Positions 1 to 7,366 are shown, numbered from the stretch's first letter. The stretch: 10,637 nucleotides of DNA from Thermoflexales bacterium (GCA_030834835.1 JAUQXD010000357.1:1-10637), one strand, 5' to 3'. Notes: a model not told the origin generated them from the sequence alone. Made by a program: numbers and translations.

Positions 1-35
1 AGTAATGAAAGTCTCGTTGTAATACTAGATGGGTA

Positions 36-143
36 TGTCATGCTGAGGAACGCGAAGCGTGACGAAGCATCTCTCGTTCTATTAGCGCTGGCTATTGGTC
101 GCGCCAGAGATTCTTCGCTCACTAACGTTCGCTCAGAATGACA
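36..143. repeat. Imperfect inverted repeat (REP/MITE-like intergenic palindrome)
   Basis: The left arm (36-74) begins TGTCATGCTGAGG and ends GCATCTCT. The right arm (106-143), read on the minus strand, begins TGTCATTCTGAGCG and ends GAATCTCT. The arms match over most of about 38 bases with a few mismatches and a one-base length difference, and enclose a 31-base loop (75-105). The outer ends are the same 6-mer (TGTCAT) in inverted orientation. The element ends 14 bases beyond the stop codon of the minus-strand peptidase gene, so its transcript could fold into a long hairpin that ends or stabilises the mRNA. From memory, TCATTCTGAGCGAAGCGAAGAATCTC-type palindromes are scattered through intergenic regions of Chloroflexota and some other phyla. 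No transposase is visible here. Confidence 0.8.
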
Positions 144-157
144 CTTGCAAAGATCTC

Positions 158-1993
158 TCAACCCCGTTTCAGATGCTGATCCAAAAACTCCACCACGATC
201 GGATACATCACCAGCTTGTTCTTCAACTTGATGATGCCGTGACCTTCATCGTCGAAGACGACCAATCGGCCGGGCACGCCGCGCGCCTCCAGCGCCGTCG
301 CCATCTGCTGCGCCTCGCTCAACGGCACACGCGGATCGTTCGCGCCGTGGATGATCAACAGCGGGGCGCGCATCGCATCGATATGGCGACTGGGCGAGAT
401 GCGCTCCAGAAAGTCGCGGTCGCGTGCCAGTGAGCCGTACTCCGCTTCGCGCGTGGCGCGGCGATATTCGCTGGTGTTCTCCAGAAAAGAAACGAAGTTA
501 CTGATGCCCACGATGTCCACGCCCGCCGCCCACAACTCGGGATAGGTCGTCAACGCGGACAGCACCATAAAGCCCCCGTAACTGCCGCCGTACACGACCA
601 GTCGATCACCGTCGATATTGGGCTGCTGTTTCAGCCAGTGCGCGGCGTGTGCCAGATCGGCCACGGAATCCATGCGTTTCTCCACGTCGTCGAGGTGGCT
701 ATAGGCTTTGCCGTAACCCGTCGAGCCGCGCACGTTGGGCGCGAGTACCGCATAACCGTGATGCACGAAGTATTGAATGAAGAAGTGGAAGTACGGCTGG
801 AACTGCGACTCCGGCCCGCCGTGTACCATGACGATGACGGGCACGCGTTCGCCGCGCGAACCGATCGGTTGGTAGAACCACGCCGGGATCGATCGATCGT
901 CAAAGGTGGGATAGTGGATCAATTTTGGTGCGATGAAATCAGCGGGCAAAATGCCGCCATGCGACGCGCGCGTCAGCTGCACCACCCGATCGGCCTTCAA
1001 CTCCCACACGAACACATCGGACGTGCGCGTGGCGCTGGTGAATGAAAACGCCAGCCGCGACGAGTCCGCGGAGAAGCACATCTCGTAATCCCAGAAAGCG
1101 ATCACGCCCGGCGCGTCGCTGAGCGCGGGCGCGGTGCGCGTTTGGCCCGTCTGCGTGTCGTGCACGTGCAACGTATGCGCGCCGTCGAGGTTGGCCGTGT
1201 ACGCGAGGTAACGCCCATCGAGCGACAGCGTCATGAATTCCAGATCGCATGCTTGCGAGATGGTGGGCGTGATCTGCCCTGTGCCCAGATCAACCTGCGC
1301 GAGGTGCATGAAGTCCGAACCGAGATCAGTGTTGACCCACATCGAACGACCGTCGAGCGTATACGCGATGGCGTCAAAGCGCGCTTCTTCATCGGGCGGA
1401 TTCAGTTGGCGCGCTTGACCGTTCGCCAGATCGATCTCAAACAAGTCTTGATCGAACGAACCGTTCATGCGCACCACGGCCACGCGCTGCTCGTCGGGCG
1501 AGAAGGCCATTTTGAACAGGAAGCCGGGCGCGTCGTTCTGCCAGATCATTTGCGCTTCGCCGTCCAGCGGCTGCACGTACAGATCGAACAGGCCGGGGCG
1601 GCGACGATTGGCCGAGAACAAGATGCGCTGCCCGTCGCGCGACCACTCGCCGAACGTGTGGATGGCTGCGTCGAAGCCCGTCGTCAACGGCGTGACGTGC
1701 GCGCCATCGGCCGAGAGCAGGAACAACTGCGCGTTCTCATTGCCGCCGGTATCGCGCGCATAGATCAAGCGGCCGTCGCCGCGCACCGGCGAAAACCACG
1801 CGCCCATCACGCGATCGGTCTCGAAGGTCAGTTGATCGGGCCACGGAATGACCTCGGAATCGGACAACGCGATTTGCCACACTTGCGGATCGCCGGTGAT
1901 GTTGGTGAGAAAAGCCAGCCGCCGACCGTCGGCGGAAAACGTCGGGTGAAAGGCCTGCTTCACGTTGAGGTATTGCGCGATGGCGTAGGTCAT
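158..1993 (-). CDS. S9-family serine peptidase (prolyl oligopeptidase / acylaminoacyl-peptidase type)
   Basis: The predicted protein has 611 residues and probably cleaves short peptides, possibly N-acylated ones or those with proline, in the cytoplasm; no signal peptide is visible. Residues 1 to about 345 form a beta-propeller of TolB/WD40-like blades, recognisable by recurring FSADGRRLAF, WSRDGQRILF, FSPDEQRVAV, LSLDGRYLAY and FSADSSRLAF segments. Residues about 360-611 form the alpha/beta-hydrolase domain. It contains HGGPESQ (391-397, oxyanion region), RGSTGYGK (422-429), the nucleophile motif GGSYGG with Ser471, Asp553 in GANDPRVP and His585 in DEGHG, so the catalytic triad is complete. 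The start at 1993 is preceded by AAGGAG at good spacing. The frame stays open further upstream to 2194, but that extension would cover the promoters and start of the divergent regulator. Length is normal for the family. Exact substrate specificity cannot be read from the sequence. Confidence 0.93.
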   Translation of the reverse strand: MTYAIAQYLNVKQAFHPTFSADGRRLAFLTNITGDPQVWQIALSDSEVIPWPDQLTFETDRVMGAWFSPVRGDGRLIYARDTGGNENAQLFLLSADGAHVTPLTTGFDAAIHTFGEWSRDGQRILFSANRRRPGLFDLYVQPLDGEAQMIWQNDAPGFLFKMAFSPDEQRVAVVRMNGSFDQDLFEIDLANGQARQLNPPDEEARFDAIAYTLDGRSMWVNTDLGSDFMHLAQVDLGTGQITPTISQACDLEFMTLSLDGRYLAYTANLDGAHTLHVHDTQTGQTRTAPALSDAPGVIAFWDYEMCFSADSSRLAFSFTSATRTSDVFVWELKADRVVQLTRASHGGILPADFIAPKLIHYPTFDDRSIPAWFYQPIGSRGERVPVIVMVHGGPESQFQPYFHFFIQYFVHHGYAVLAPNVRGSTGYGKAYSHLDDVEKRMDSVADLAHAAHWLKQQPNIDGDRLVVYGGSYGGFMVLSALTTYPELWAAGVDIVGISNFVSFLENTSEYRRATREAEYGSLARDRDFLERISPSRHIDAMRAPLLIIHGANDPRVPLSEAQQMATALEARGVPGRLVVFDDEGHGIIKLKNKLVMYPIVVEFLDQHLKRG

Positions 1994-2011
1994 GGTTTCT
2001 CCTTGCGAGCG

Positions 2012-2024
2012 TGAGGTATCCTCA
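2012..2024. promoter_or_regulatory. Small palindrome at the peptidase transcription start (possible operator)
   Basis: TGAGG-TAT-CCTCA is a perfect 5-bp-arm palindrome covering the predicted start of the peptidase transcript. A 10-bp direct repeat, TGCGAGCGTG, flanks it at 2004-2013 and recurs at 2037-2046, 33 bp apart, or about three helical turns. This spacing would suit a protein binding on one face of the DNA. Function is inferred from position only. Confidence 0.3.
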
Positions 2025-2028
2025 AACG

Positions 2029-2057
2029 ATTGTAACTGCGAGCGTGCGCGAGTGCAA
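2029..2057 (-). promoter_or_regulatory. Candidate promoter for the S9 peptidase
   Basis: On the minus strand a TACAAT -10 box (2034-2029) lies 17 bp from a weak TTGCAC -35 (2057-2052). It would start transcription near 2022, giving a leader of roughly 28 nt before the ATG at 1993. The -10 matches consensus at five of six positions, the -35 at only three. The -35 lies inside the inverted repeat at 2048-2067, which suggests that a bound protein would affect this promoter. Confidence 0.45.
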
Positions 2058-2067
2058 CCGCACTCGC
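2048..2067. promoter_or_regulatory. 8-bp-arm inverted repeat in the divergent control region (possible operator)
   Basis: GCGAGTGC-AACC-GCACTCGC is a perfect inverted repeat with a 4-base centre. It overlaps the proposed -35 of the peptidase promoter and ends 24 bp before the -35 of the regulator promoter. It is well placed to be a shared operator, perhaps for autoregulation by the adjacent regulator. It has no T-run, so a terminator is unlikely. Confidence 0.4.
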
Positions 2068-2091
2068 CTGCAACCGCTTCCCGCGCAATTC

Positions 2092-2119
2092 TTGACACTC
2101 GAAATTTACCGTCTACAAT
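2092..2119 (+). promoter_or_regulatory. Strong sigma70-type promoter for the regulator gene
   Basis: TTGACA (2092-2097, perfect -35) is followed after 16 bp by TACAAT (2114-2119, five of six consensus). The start would fall near 2126, leaving about 29 nt before the GTG start at 2155. This is the clearest promoter in the window and supports the choice of the GTG. Confidence 0.75.
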
Positions 2120-2154
2120 ACGCCGCACTTTTACGGTAGCCCGGCCAACTGTCT

Positions 2155-5100
2155 GTGAATACTCAACCCTCTGCCAGTGAGTCCGATCGCGCACCGTCGA
2201 TCAATCTGATCGGGCGGCTGCCCGCTTTGCACTCACGCTTTATCGGGCGCGAGCGCGAGATCGATCAGATCGCGCAGCTGCTCAAGGCCGCGCGTCTGCT
2301 GACGTTGACCGGCCCCGGCGGCTGCGGCAAAACCCGATTGGCCGTGGCGGCTGCTCAATCTTTCACACCGTTTGAACAGGGTGCGTGGTTCGTCGACCTG
2401 AGCGGACTGGATGACGCCTCGTTGGTCGCTCAAGTCGTAGCCACTACACTGGGCGTGCCCGAAGCACGGGGCCGCACGTTGCAAGACACGCTCATCGACT
2501 ATCTCCGCCATAAACACCTGCTGCTGATCCTCGATAACTGCGAACACTTGCTGGCTGCCTGCGCCGATCTGGTGGTGGTGCTGGACAACTGTCCGCACGT
2601 GCGCGTGCTGGCGACGAGCCGCGAACCGTTGAATGTCATCGACGAATCGGTGTGGCTGGTGCCCTCGTTGGGCGTGCCCGATCTGACATCGAGCGTGTCG
2701 CAAGTGGCCGAGTCTGAAGCGGTGCAGTTGTTCATGGCGCGGGCGACTGAAGCACTGCCCGATTTCAACTTCGACGAACACAACGCCTCGACGATCGCGC
2801 AGATTTGCCGTCGCCTCGATGGCATCCCGCTGGCGATCGAATTAGCCGCAGCGCGCGTGAAATTGCTGGACGTGGTGCAGATCGCGGCGCGGTTGGACGA
2901 TGCTTTGCAGCTGCTGACGCGCGGCCAACACACCGCTGTCCCGCGCCATCAAACTCTGCGCGCCGCGCTCGATTGGAGTTATCAACTCTTGCAGCCGCGC
3001 GAGCGTCTTGTGTTTCAGGGGCTGGCCGTATTCGCGGGCGGCTGCACGCTCGATGATGTCGAGGCAGTGTGCGCCGACGAGCAATTGCCCGCAACGGACA
3101 TGCTCGATCTGGTGTCCGACCTCGTGGATAAGTCGCTTATCACGATCGCCGAGCGCGTGCCGGGCGTGGCGGTACGCTATCGATTGTTGGAACCGATCCG
3201 TCAGTATGCGCTGGGCTTGCTGCGCGAAACACAGGCCGAGACCGCCCTGCGTGATCGGCACCTCGCTCACTTCGTCGCCTTTGCCGAACAAGCCGAAGCG
3301 CAGTTGAAAGGCACAGATCAATTGCGGTGGTTGCAGCGGCTGGATACAGAGCACGACAATTTGCGCGCGGCGCTGGAGTGGAGCGGGCGCGTTGGGGCCA
3401 GACATGCGATCGGGTTGCGGTTGGCCGCCGCGCTGCATTTGTTCTGGCAGCGACGGACGTACTTAAGCGAAGGCCGGCGTTGGCTGGAGTCGGCCATCGC
3501 TAAATTTGATCAGCAGCAGGACGATCACACGTTGACAACGGATCGCGATCTGGCGCGGGCGCTGGTGGCGTGCGAATGGCTGGGGGTGTATCGCGGCGAA
3601 TATGCGACGACGCGCGCCAATCTGGAACGAGCGTTGACGCTGGCGCGTTCGCTGAATGATCCCGTGATCGAAGCGCAAGCGCTGGGCATGCTGACCGTGA
3701 TGAGTGAATACACCGGCGAGATGGCGGCGGCCGATCAATACGCGGCGGCGAGCGTGGAGGCTGCGCGCCGATCAGGCGATCGTTGGACGCTGGCGCTGGT
3801 GACGCATTTTCGCGGCCGGGTGTTGTATCGGCGCGGGGAGGCGGCCGCAGCGCGCACTTCTCTGGAAGAGAGCGACCGCCTGTTCCGCGAGACCGGCGAC
3901 AGGCAATCGATCGCCACAGTGTTGTCCACGACGGCCGGCTTCAACAGCGATCCCGATCGGGCGCGGGCGCAGTACGAAGAAGCGCTGGCGATCTTTCAAG
4001 AACTGGGCCACCGCGAAGCGCAGATCATCATTGCGAGCAATCTGGCCGGACGGGCGCTCATGCAGGGTGACCTGCTCCGTGCGGAGCAACTGTTTGAACA
4101 GGTACTGACGCAGGCGCGCGATCTAAATGCCCGTATCACGATTGCGTTTTGTCTGCGCGGGCTGGGACGCATTCGTGTCCTGCAGGGTGACTGGCCCACC
4201 GCTGAGCGCTGCCTGCGCGAAAGCGCGGCGATCAATCAGGCGACGGATCATCAGACGTGGCTGGCGCTGTCGATCGCGGGGGTGGCGCGTATCGCCGCCG
4301 CGCGCGGTCAGACGTCACCGGCCGCGCGGGCATTGGGCGCGATCGAGGCTTATTTTCAGGCCAATTCGATTCATCTGGATGCGGACGATCAGGCGGAATG
4401 GGACCAGCATCGAACGGCGGTGCGCGCCGCCATGACGCACGAGGCTTTCAATGCCGCGCTCAGTGCCGGGCAGCCGCTGACACTGGAACAGGCGCTGCAC
4501 GCTGTGTCGCAGAGCGATCAGGATGCGGCGGCGGCGGAAGCGCCCGCCACGCCGACATTGCGTGTGATGGCGCTGGGTCCCATGCGTGTGCTTCAGGACG
4601 AACAGGTTTTAGGCGCGTGGCCGTTTGCCAGGGTCAAAGAGTTGTTGTTCTATCTGATCTCGCAGCCGCCCCGCACCAAAGCGCAGCTGGGGCTGGCGCT
4701 GTGGCCTGATGCTTCGCCCGCGCAGCTGCGCAATAGTTTGAGCACCACGCTCTATCACTTGCGCCGCGTGCTCGGCGGCCCCGATTGGATCCTCTTCGAC
4801 GACGACGAATACCGCTTCAATCGCGCTCGTGCCTACTGGTTGGATGTGGAGGCGTTTGAAGCCAGGCTGGTGCAGGCCGCGCGTTTACGGACCTCCACCC
4901 CGGATCAGGCAATCGCGCTGCTGCAAGCCGCGCTCGATCTGTATCAAGGTGACTTCGTCGAAGACCTGCTGGACGGCGAGTGGTTTTTGTTACGGCGCGA
5001 AGAACTTCGGCGAAAGTATCTTGACGCTTTGCTCTTGCTGGGCCAGCTGCACTTTGCACGTGAAGACTACACCCGCGCCGCCGACGCCTATCGCCACGTG

Positions 5101-5292
5101 CTTGAAAAAGATGAAGTGTTGGAAGAGGCGCACCGTGAACTGATGCGCTGCTACGCGCGATCGGGTGAGCGCGGACAGGCGCTGCGCCACTATCAAACGC
5201 TGACGCGCATCATGCAGGCTGAACTCGGTTCGCCGCCTGCCCCCGAAAGCGTCGCCCTCTATGAGCGTTTGAGGCGCGGTGAGGATGTGTAG
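2155..5292 (+). CDS. NB-ARC/TPR ATPase with C-terminal winged-helix BTAD transcriptional regulator
   Basis: This 1045-residue cytoplasmic signalling protein probably uses a nucleotide switch to control transcription. Residues about 20-340 form an NB-ARC/STAND-like ATPase: FIGREREI (29-36), Walker A GPGGCGKT (53-60), Walker B LLLILDNCEH (122-131), ATSREPL (153-159) and the GIPLAIEL motif (223-230). Residues about 365-760 are alpha-helical TPR-like repeats for sensing or partner binding. Residues about 800-890 look like an OmpR/SARP-type winged helix (LALWPDASPAQLRNSLSTTL region). Residues about 893-1045 form the BTAD helical repeat domain (LDLYQGDF, LRRKYLDALLLLG, HRELMRCYARSG). The DNA-binding part is at the C-terminus, the reverse of AfsR-type SARP proteins. 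The GTG start has no clear Shine-Dalgarno sequence but follows a strong promoter. It is divergent from the peptidase, a likely target. The activating signal is unknown. Confidence 0.9.
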   Translation: MNTQPSASESDRAPSINLIGRLPALHSRFIGREREIDQIAQLLKAARLLTLTGPGGCGKTRLAVAAAQSFTPFEQGAWFVDLSGLDDASLVAQVVATTLGVPEARGRTLQDTLIDYLRHKHLLLILDNCEHLLAACADLVVVLDNCPHVRVLATSREPLNVIDESVWLVPSLGVPDLTSSVSQVAESEAVQLFMARATEALPDFNFDEHNASTIAQICRRLDGIPLAIELAAARVKLLDVVQIAARLDDALQLLTRGQHTAVPRHQTLRAALDWSYQLLQPRERLVFQGLAVFAGGCTLDDVEAVCADEQLPATDMLDLVSDLVDKSLITIAERVPGVAVRYRLLEPIRQYALGLLRETQAETALRDRHLAHFVAFAEQAEAQLKGTDQLRWLQRLDTEHDNLRAALEWSGRVGARHAIGLRLAAALHLFWQRRTYLSEGRRWLESAIAKFDQQQDDHTLTTDRDLARALVACEWLGVYRGEYATTRANLERALTLARSLNDPVIEAQALGMLTVMSEYTGEMAAADQYAAASVEAARRSGDRWTLALVTHFRGRVLYRRGEAAAARTSLEESDRLFRETGDRQSIATVLSTTAGFNSDPDRARAQYEEALAIFQELGHREAQIIIASNLAGRALMQGDLLRAEQLFEQVLTQARDLNARITIAFCLRGLGRIRVLQGDWPTAERCLRESAAINQATDHQTWLALSIAGVARIAAARGQTSPAARALGAIEAYFQANSIHLDADDQAEWDQHRTAVRAAMTHEAFNAALSAGQPLTLEQALHAVSQSDQDAAAAEAPATPTLRVMALGPMRVLQDEQVLGAWPFARVKELLFYLISQPPRTKAQLGLALWPDASPAQLRNSLSTTLYHLRRVLGGPDWILFDDDEYRFNRARAYWLDVEAFEARLVQAARLRTSTPDQAIALLQAALDLYQGDFVEDLLDGEWFLLRREELRRKYLDALLLLGQLHFAREDYTRAADAYRHVLEKDEVLEEAHRELMRCYARSGERGQALRHYQTLTRIMQAELGSPPAPESVALYERLRRGEDV

Positions 5293-5390
5293 CAAACTGG
5301 CGGCGGCTTGTGCGGTTGACTGACACCGATCTCTAACCTCGCATTTAATCACTTCCTACAGCACCCTCCGGTATTCTGTGTCGCAAGCCA

Positions 5391-5615
5391 ATGGATACCG
5401 TCCCGCGTCGTCCCACGTCCTATCTCGTTTCGATCTGGCCGGAGCGTACCGCCGACGGTGCAGTCGTCTGGCGCGGGACGTTGGTGACGGCTGCCGGGCA
5501 ACGGCTGCATTTTTCCACGCTGGCCCAGCTCAACCGCTGGCTTAACGAACTCGCCGGATGGCAGGAGCCGCGGCCAGAGCCGCGTCAAAATGGGGAATTG
5601 CCGTCCTCAAGATAG
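5391..5615 (+). CDS. Small conserved-looking hypothetical protein
   Basis: A 74-residue basic protein without signal peptide or membrane segment. The central part (about residues 9-54) reads as a compact alpha/beta unit: SYLVSIWPE, a charged turn, VWRGTLVTAAGQRLHF and a C-terminal helix TLAQLNRWLNEL. From memory, short Chloroflexota proteins with the pattern Y-x-h-x-h-W...W-R-x-x-L...F-x-[ST]-L-x-x-L are common and have no known function; this one fits. It lies 98 bp after the regulator on the same strand. A clear Shine-Dalgarno sequence is missing before the ATG, and TTGACT at 5316-5321 has no well-spaced -10. The tail from residue 57 is Pro/Arg-rich and probably disordered. A role linked to the regulator would be a guess from position. 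Confidence 0.65.
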   Translation: MDTVPRRPTSYLVSIWPERTADGAVVWRGTLVTAAGQRLHFSTLAQLNRWLNELAGWQEPRPEPRQNGELPSSR

Positions 5616-5681
5616 GGTGGGCCTCCCGATGCCGCCACAGCCAGTGTGTCGTATTGTATGACCATCGACGCTGTCAGAGTC

Positions 5682-5694
5682 AAGGGAGAACAAA
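5682..5694 (+). promoter_or_regulatory. Ribosome binding site shared with the next gene
   Basis: AAGGGAGAACAAA stands directly before the start of the small repeat protein (one extra C before ATG). The same 13 bases stand directly before the ATG of the metallopeptidase at 6028-6040. The AAGGGAG core decides both starts and suggests matched translation of the pair. Confidence 0.75.
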
Positions 5695-5695
5695 C

Positions 5696-5989
5696 ATGAA
5701 CCACATCCGTACCACTTTCACCCGATTGATCCTCGTGGCCCTTGTGGCCGCCGTCTGGCTCATCGCGCTGATCGGGCTGCCGGGCGGCGCGCACCCATCG
5801 GCGGGGCAGGCGGCCGGCGCGCGTTTGCCGCGCCCGCATCCGCAGTCGCATATCGAGTTGGCGAGTGTCGCCACACTCAGCCCGCGGCCGCATCCGATCT
5901 CGCATCTGTCGTTCCCGTCAGGGATCGATCTGCTGAACCCCCGGCCGCATCCTACGTCGCACATTGGGCGGGCGCTTAATCGACCGTGA
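5696..5989 (+). CDS. Small exported or membrane-anchored protein with three PRPHPxSH repeats
   Basis: A 97-residue protein of unrecognised family. Residues 1-10 are basic (MNHIRTTFTR). Residues 11-28 form one hydrophobic segment, followed by GLPGGAHPSAGQAAGA, which fits a signal peptide or an uncleaved anchor. The rest holds three near-identical nonapeptides: PRPHPQSHI (45-53), PRPHPISHL (63-71) and PRPHPTSHI (82-90), at periods of 19 and 18 residues with variable spacers. Each contains HPxSH, an H-x3-H pair, so six of the eight histidines are in the repeats; cysteine is absent. The codons of the repeats differ at third positions, which suggests selection at the protein level. A strong Shine-Dalgarno sequence supports the ATG. 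The metallopeptidase gene follows after 51 nt with the same leader. Possible roles are metal binding, cell-wall interaction, or a substrate or precursor for that peptidase; all are speculation. Confidence 0.75.
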   Translation: MNHIRTTFTRLILVALVAAVWLIALIGLPGGAHPSAGQAAGARLPRPHPQSHIELASVATLSPRPHPISHLSFPSGIDLLNPRPHPTSHIGRALNRP

Positions 5990-6027
5990 TGAGAGCGACG
6001 ATCGCAGTTCTATTCACAAGTCCAAGA

Positions 6028-6040
6028 AAGGGAGAACAAA
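6028..6040 (+). promoter_or_regulatory. Ribosome binding site of the metallopeptidase gene
   Basis: AAGGGAG (6028-6034) lies six bases from the ATG at 6041. The 13-mer AAGGGAGAACAAA is identical to the one before the small repeat protein gene. An in-frame TGA at 5990-5992 rules out an earlier start that would add a signal peptide. Confidence 0.8.
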
Positions 6041-7366
6041 ATGGCACAAGTTACGTGGACTATCACTGGCAGACTCACCGTAGAGGAAAACGAAGTGAAT
6101 GGCAGCGGTCAACCGATGACGCGGCCGCTGACTAACGTCGAAGTCGAAGTCTCGGCTTCTAATTTCGGCGCCTATGCGTCATGGGGTACCGTGCGCACCG
6201 ACTCGGATGGCTACTTCACGCTGAGAGAGACGAAGGATCAGAGCAAACGCAAAATCAAGGTCAAGGTCCGCTTCACCGATAGCGAGTTGGAGATCAACAC
6301 CGGCGCGCTGGCGAATGTCGGGGATTTTCTCAGCCCGGCGATCGAAGTCTTTGAGCATGCCAACGAAGTCGAAGGTCCGTCCATCAACATCGGGACGCGC
6401 TGCTTCAAGGCGGGCGCCGGGGGCGAGCTGGGCGATCGAGACAACCGCCGGCGCGCCATCGCCTGGTATGTGTGCAAGAAGCTGATCAATACGTTCCAGG
6501 CCACCGATCCGTACTTCGATTTCAAAGACAAGGTCAAGATCATCTATCCGGCCAACGTGGTGAGCGGCCTGTGTTACGCCAATGCCCTCACCCGCTCGGT
6601 CTATATGCATACGACCAACAGCAAGGACCTGTGGGATGTTCAAGTGCTGATCCACGAGTTCATGCACCTGTGGAACTATGACCACAACTCTGGCACGGCC
6701 AACTGGTTCGGCGCAGTCTTTTGCCCGCCGGACCTCAGCACCCACAGCCAGGCTGAACGGCGGCCCATCGCTTTCCACGAAGGCTTCGCCGAGTTTGCGG
6801 CGTGGGAACTGCTGCACGAAGTGTGGGGCGACGAACCAGACAGCAAGCGGACCAGGCAGCTGCCCTACACGCGGTACGCCCTTGTCCACGACCTGTACCT
6901 CGACACCGTCGACGAGGTGGAGCAGAACGACAAGGGTGTCTATCGTGCCCTGTGCCTGTTAGTGGGACGCGCGATCTATGCCCGCCGCTTTGGCACCAAA
7001 AACACGCGCCTTGATTCCAATCCCTATCCTGAAAAGGTGGAGACCAGCGGTTTCGATTGCCCCGAGAATCCGAAACTGACGATCTGGGATGTGTTGAAGG
7101 TCTTTCAGGCCAACCCGGCCAAAGGCTACTCGACCGAGTGGCAGGTGGGCAACAACGATTACGGTGTGCGCCGCTTCTTCGATCGGGCGGCGGGCGTGCT
7201 GGACAAACTGGATGAGGCCACCAAAGACCTCCTGCTCAGCCTGATTGACCCGAACAGCGTGGAAGAGCCGCAGTCACGCTGTCAGGAACTTAGCTGGCAG
7301 ATCGGCGGCACGCAGCCCATCGACGCCGGTCAGCTCACGTCGGTGAAGAAACCGCTGACGCGCTGA
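6041..7366 (+). CDS. Putative HExxH zinc metallopeptidase with N-terminal beta-sandwich domain
   Basis: A 441-residue protein, probably a zinc-dependent peptidase. Residues about 4-80 resemble a carboxypeptidase-regulatory/transthyretin-like beta-sandwich (TITGRLTVEE, LTNVEVEVSA, VRTDSDGYFTLRE, KIKVKVRF). The catalytic part has IHEFMHLWNY, in which His205, Glu206 and His209 form the HExxH site. About 37 residues later comes HEGFAEFAAW (246-255); its Glu247 is the likely third ligand by analogy with NEGFA-type gluzincin motifs. The C-terminal part has an all-helical look and ends without an anchor. Seven cysteines are present. No signal peptide is encoded, although both flanking genes encode exported proteins. 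The gene follows the His/Pro repeat gene in the same frame after TGA TGA and 16 sense codons. I cannot assign it to a named family; general type is fairly sure, substrate unknown. Confidence 0.8.
   Translation: MAQVTWTITGRLTVEENEVNGSGQPMTRPLTNVEVEVSASNFGAYASWGTVRTDSDGYFTLRETKDQSKRKIKVKVRFTDSELEINTGALANVGDFLSPAIEVFEHANEVEGPSINIGTRCFKAGAGGELGDRDNRRRAIAWYVCKKLINTFQATDPYFDFKDKVKIIYPANVVSGLCYANALTRSVYMHTTNSKDLWDVQVLIHEFMHLWNYDHNSGTANWFGAVFCPPDLSTHSQAERRPIAFHEGFAEFAAWELLHEVWGDEPDSKRTRQLPYTRYALVHDLYLDTVDEVEQNDKGVYRALCLLVGRAIYARRFGTKNTRLDSNPYPEKVETSGFDCPENPKLTIWDVLKVFQANPAKGYSTEWQVGNNDYGVRRFFDRAAGVLDKLDEATKDLLLSLIDPNSVEEPQSRCQELSWQIGGTQPIDAGQLTSVKKPLTR

Noticed and set aside
36..143. CRISPR array or phage attachment site
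   Set aside because: Only two arms in inverted orientation exist, with no regular direct repeats or integrase gene nearby.
1142..2014. 290-codon plus-strand open frame opposite the peptidase
   Set aside because: It is antisense to a gene with a full catalytic triad; the Arg/His/Val-rich composition is typical of reverse frames in GC-rich DNA.
1994..2194. N-terminal extension of the peptidase to an upstream start at 2194
   Set aside because: It would overlap the regulator start and both promoters, its sequence is Arg-rich and unlike the family, and ATG 1993 has a proper AAGGAG.
5316..5349. Promoter TTGACT...TTTAAT before the 74-residue gene
   Set aside because: The boxes are 22 bp apart, too far for a normal sigma70 promoter.
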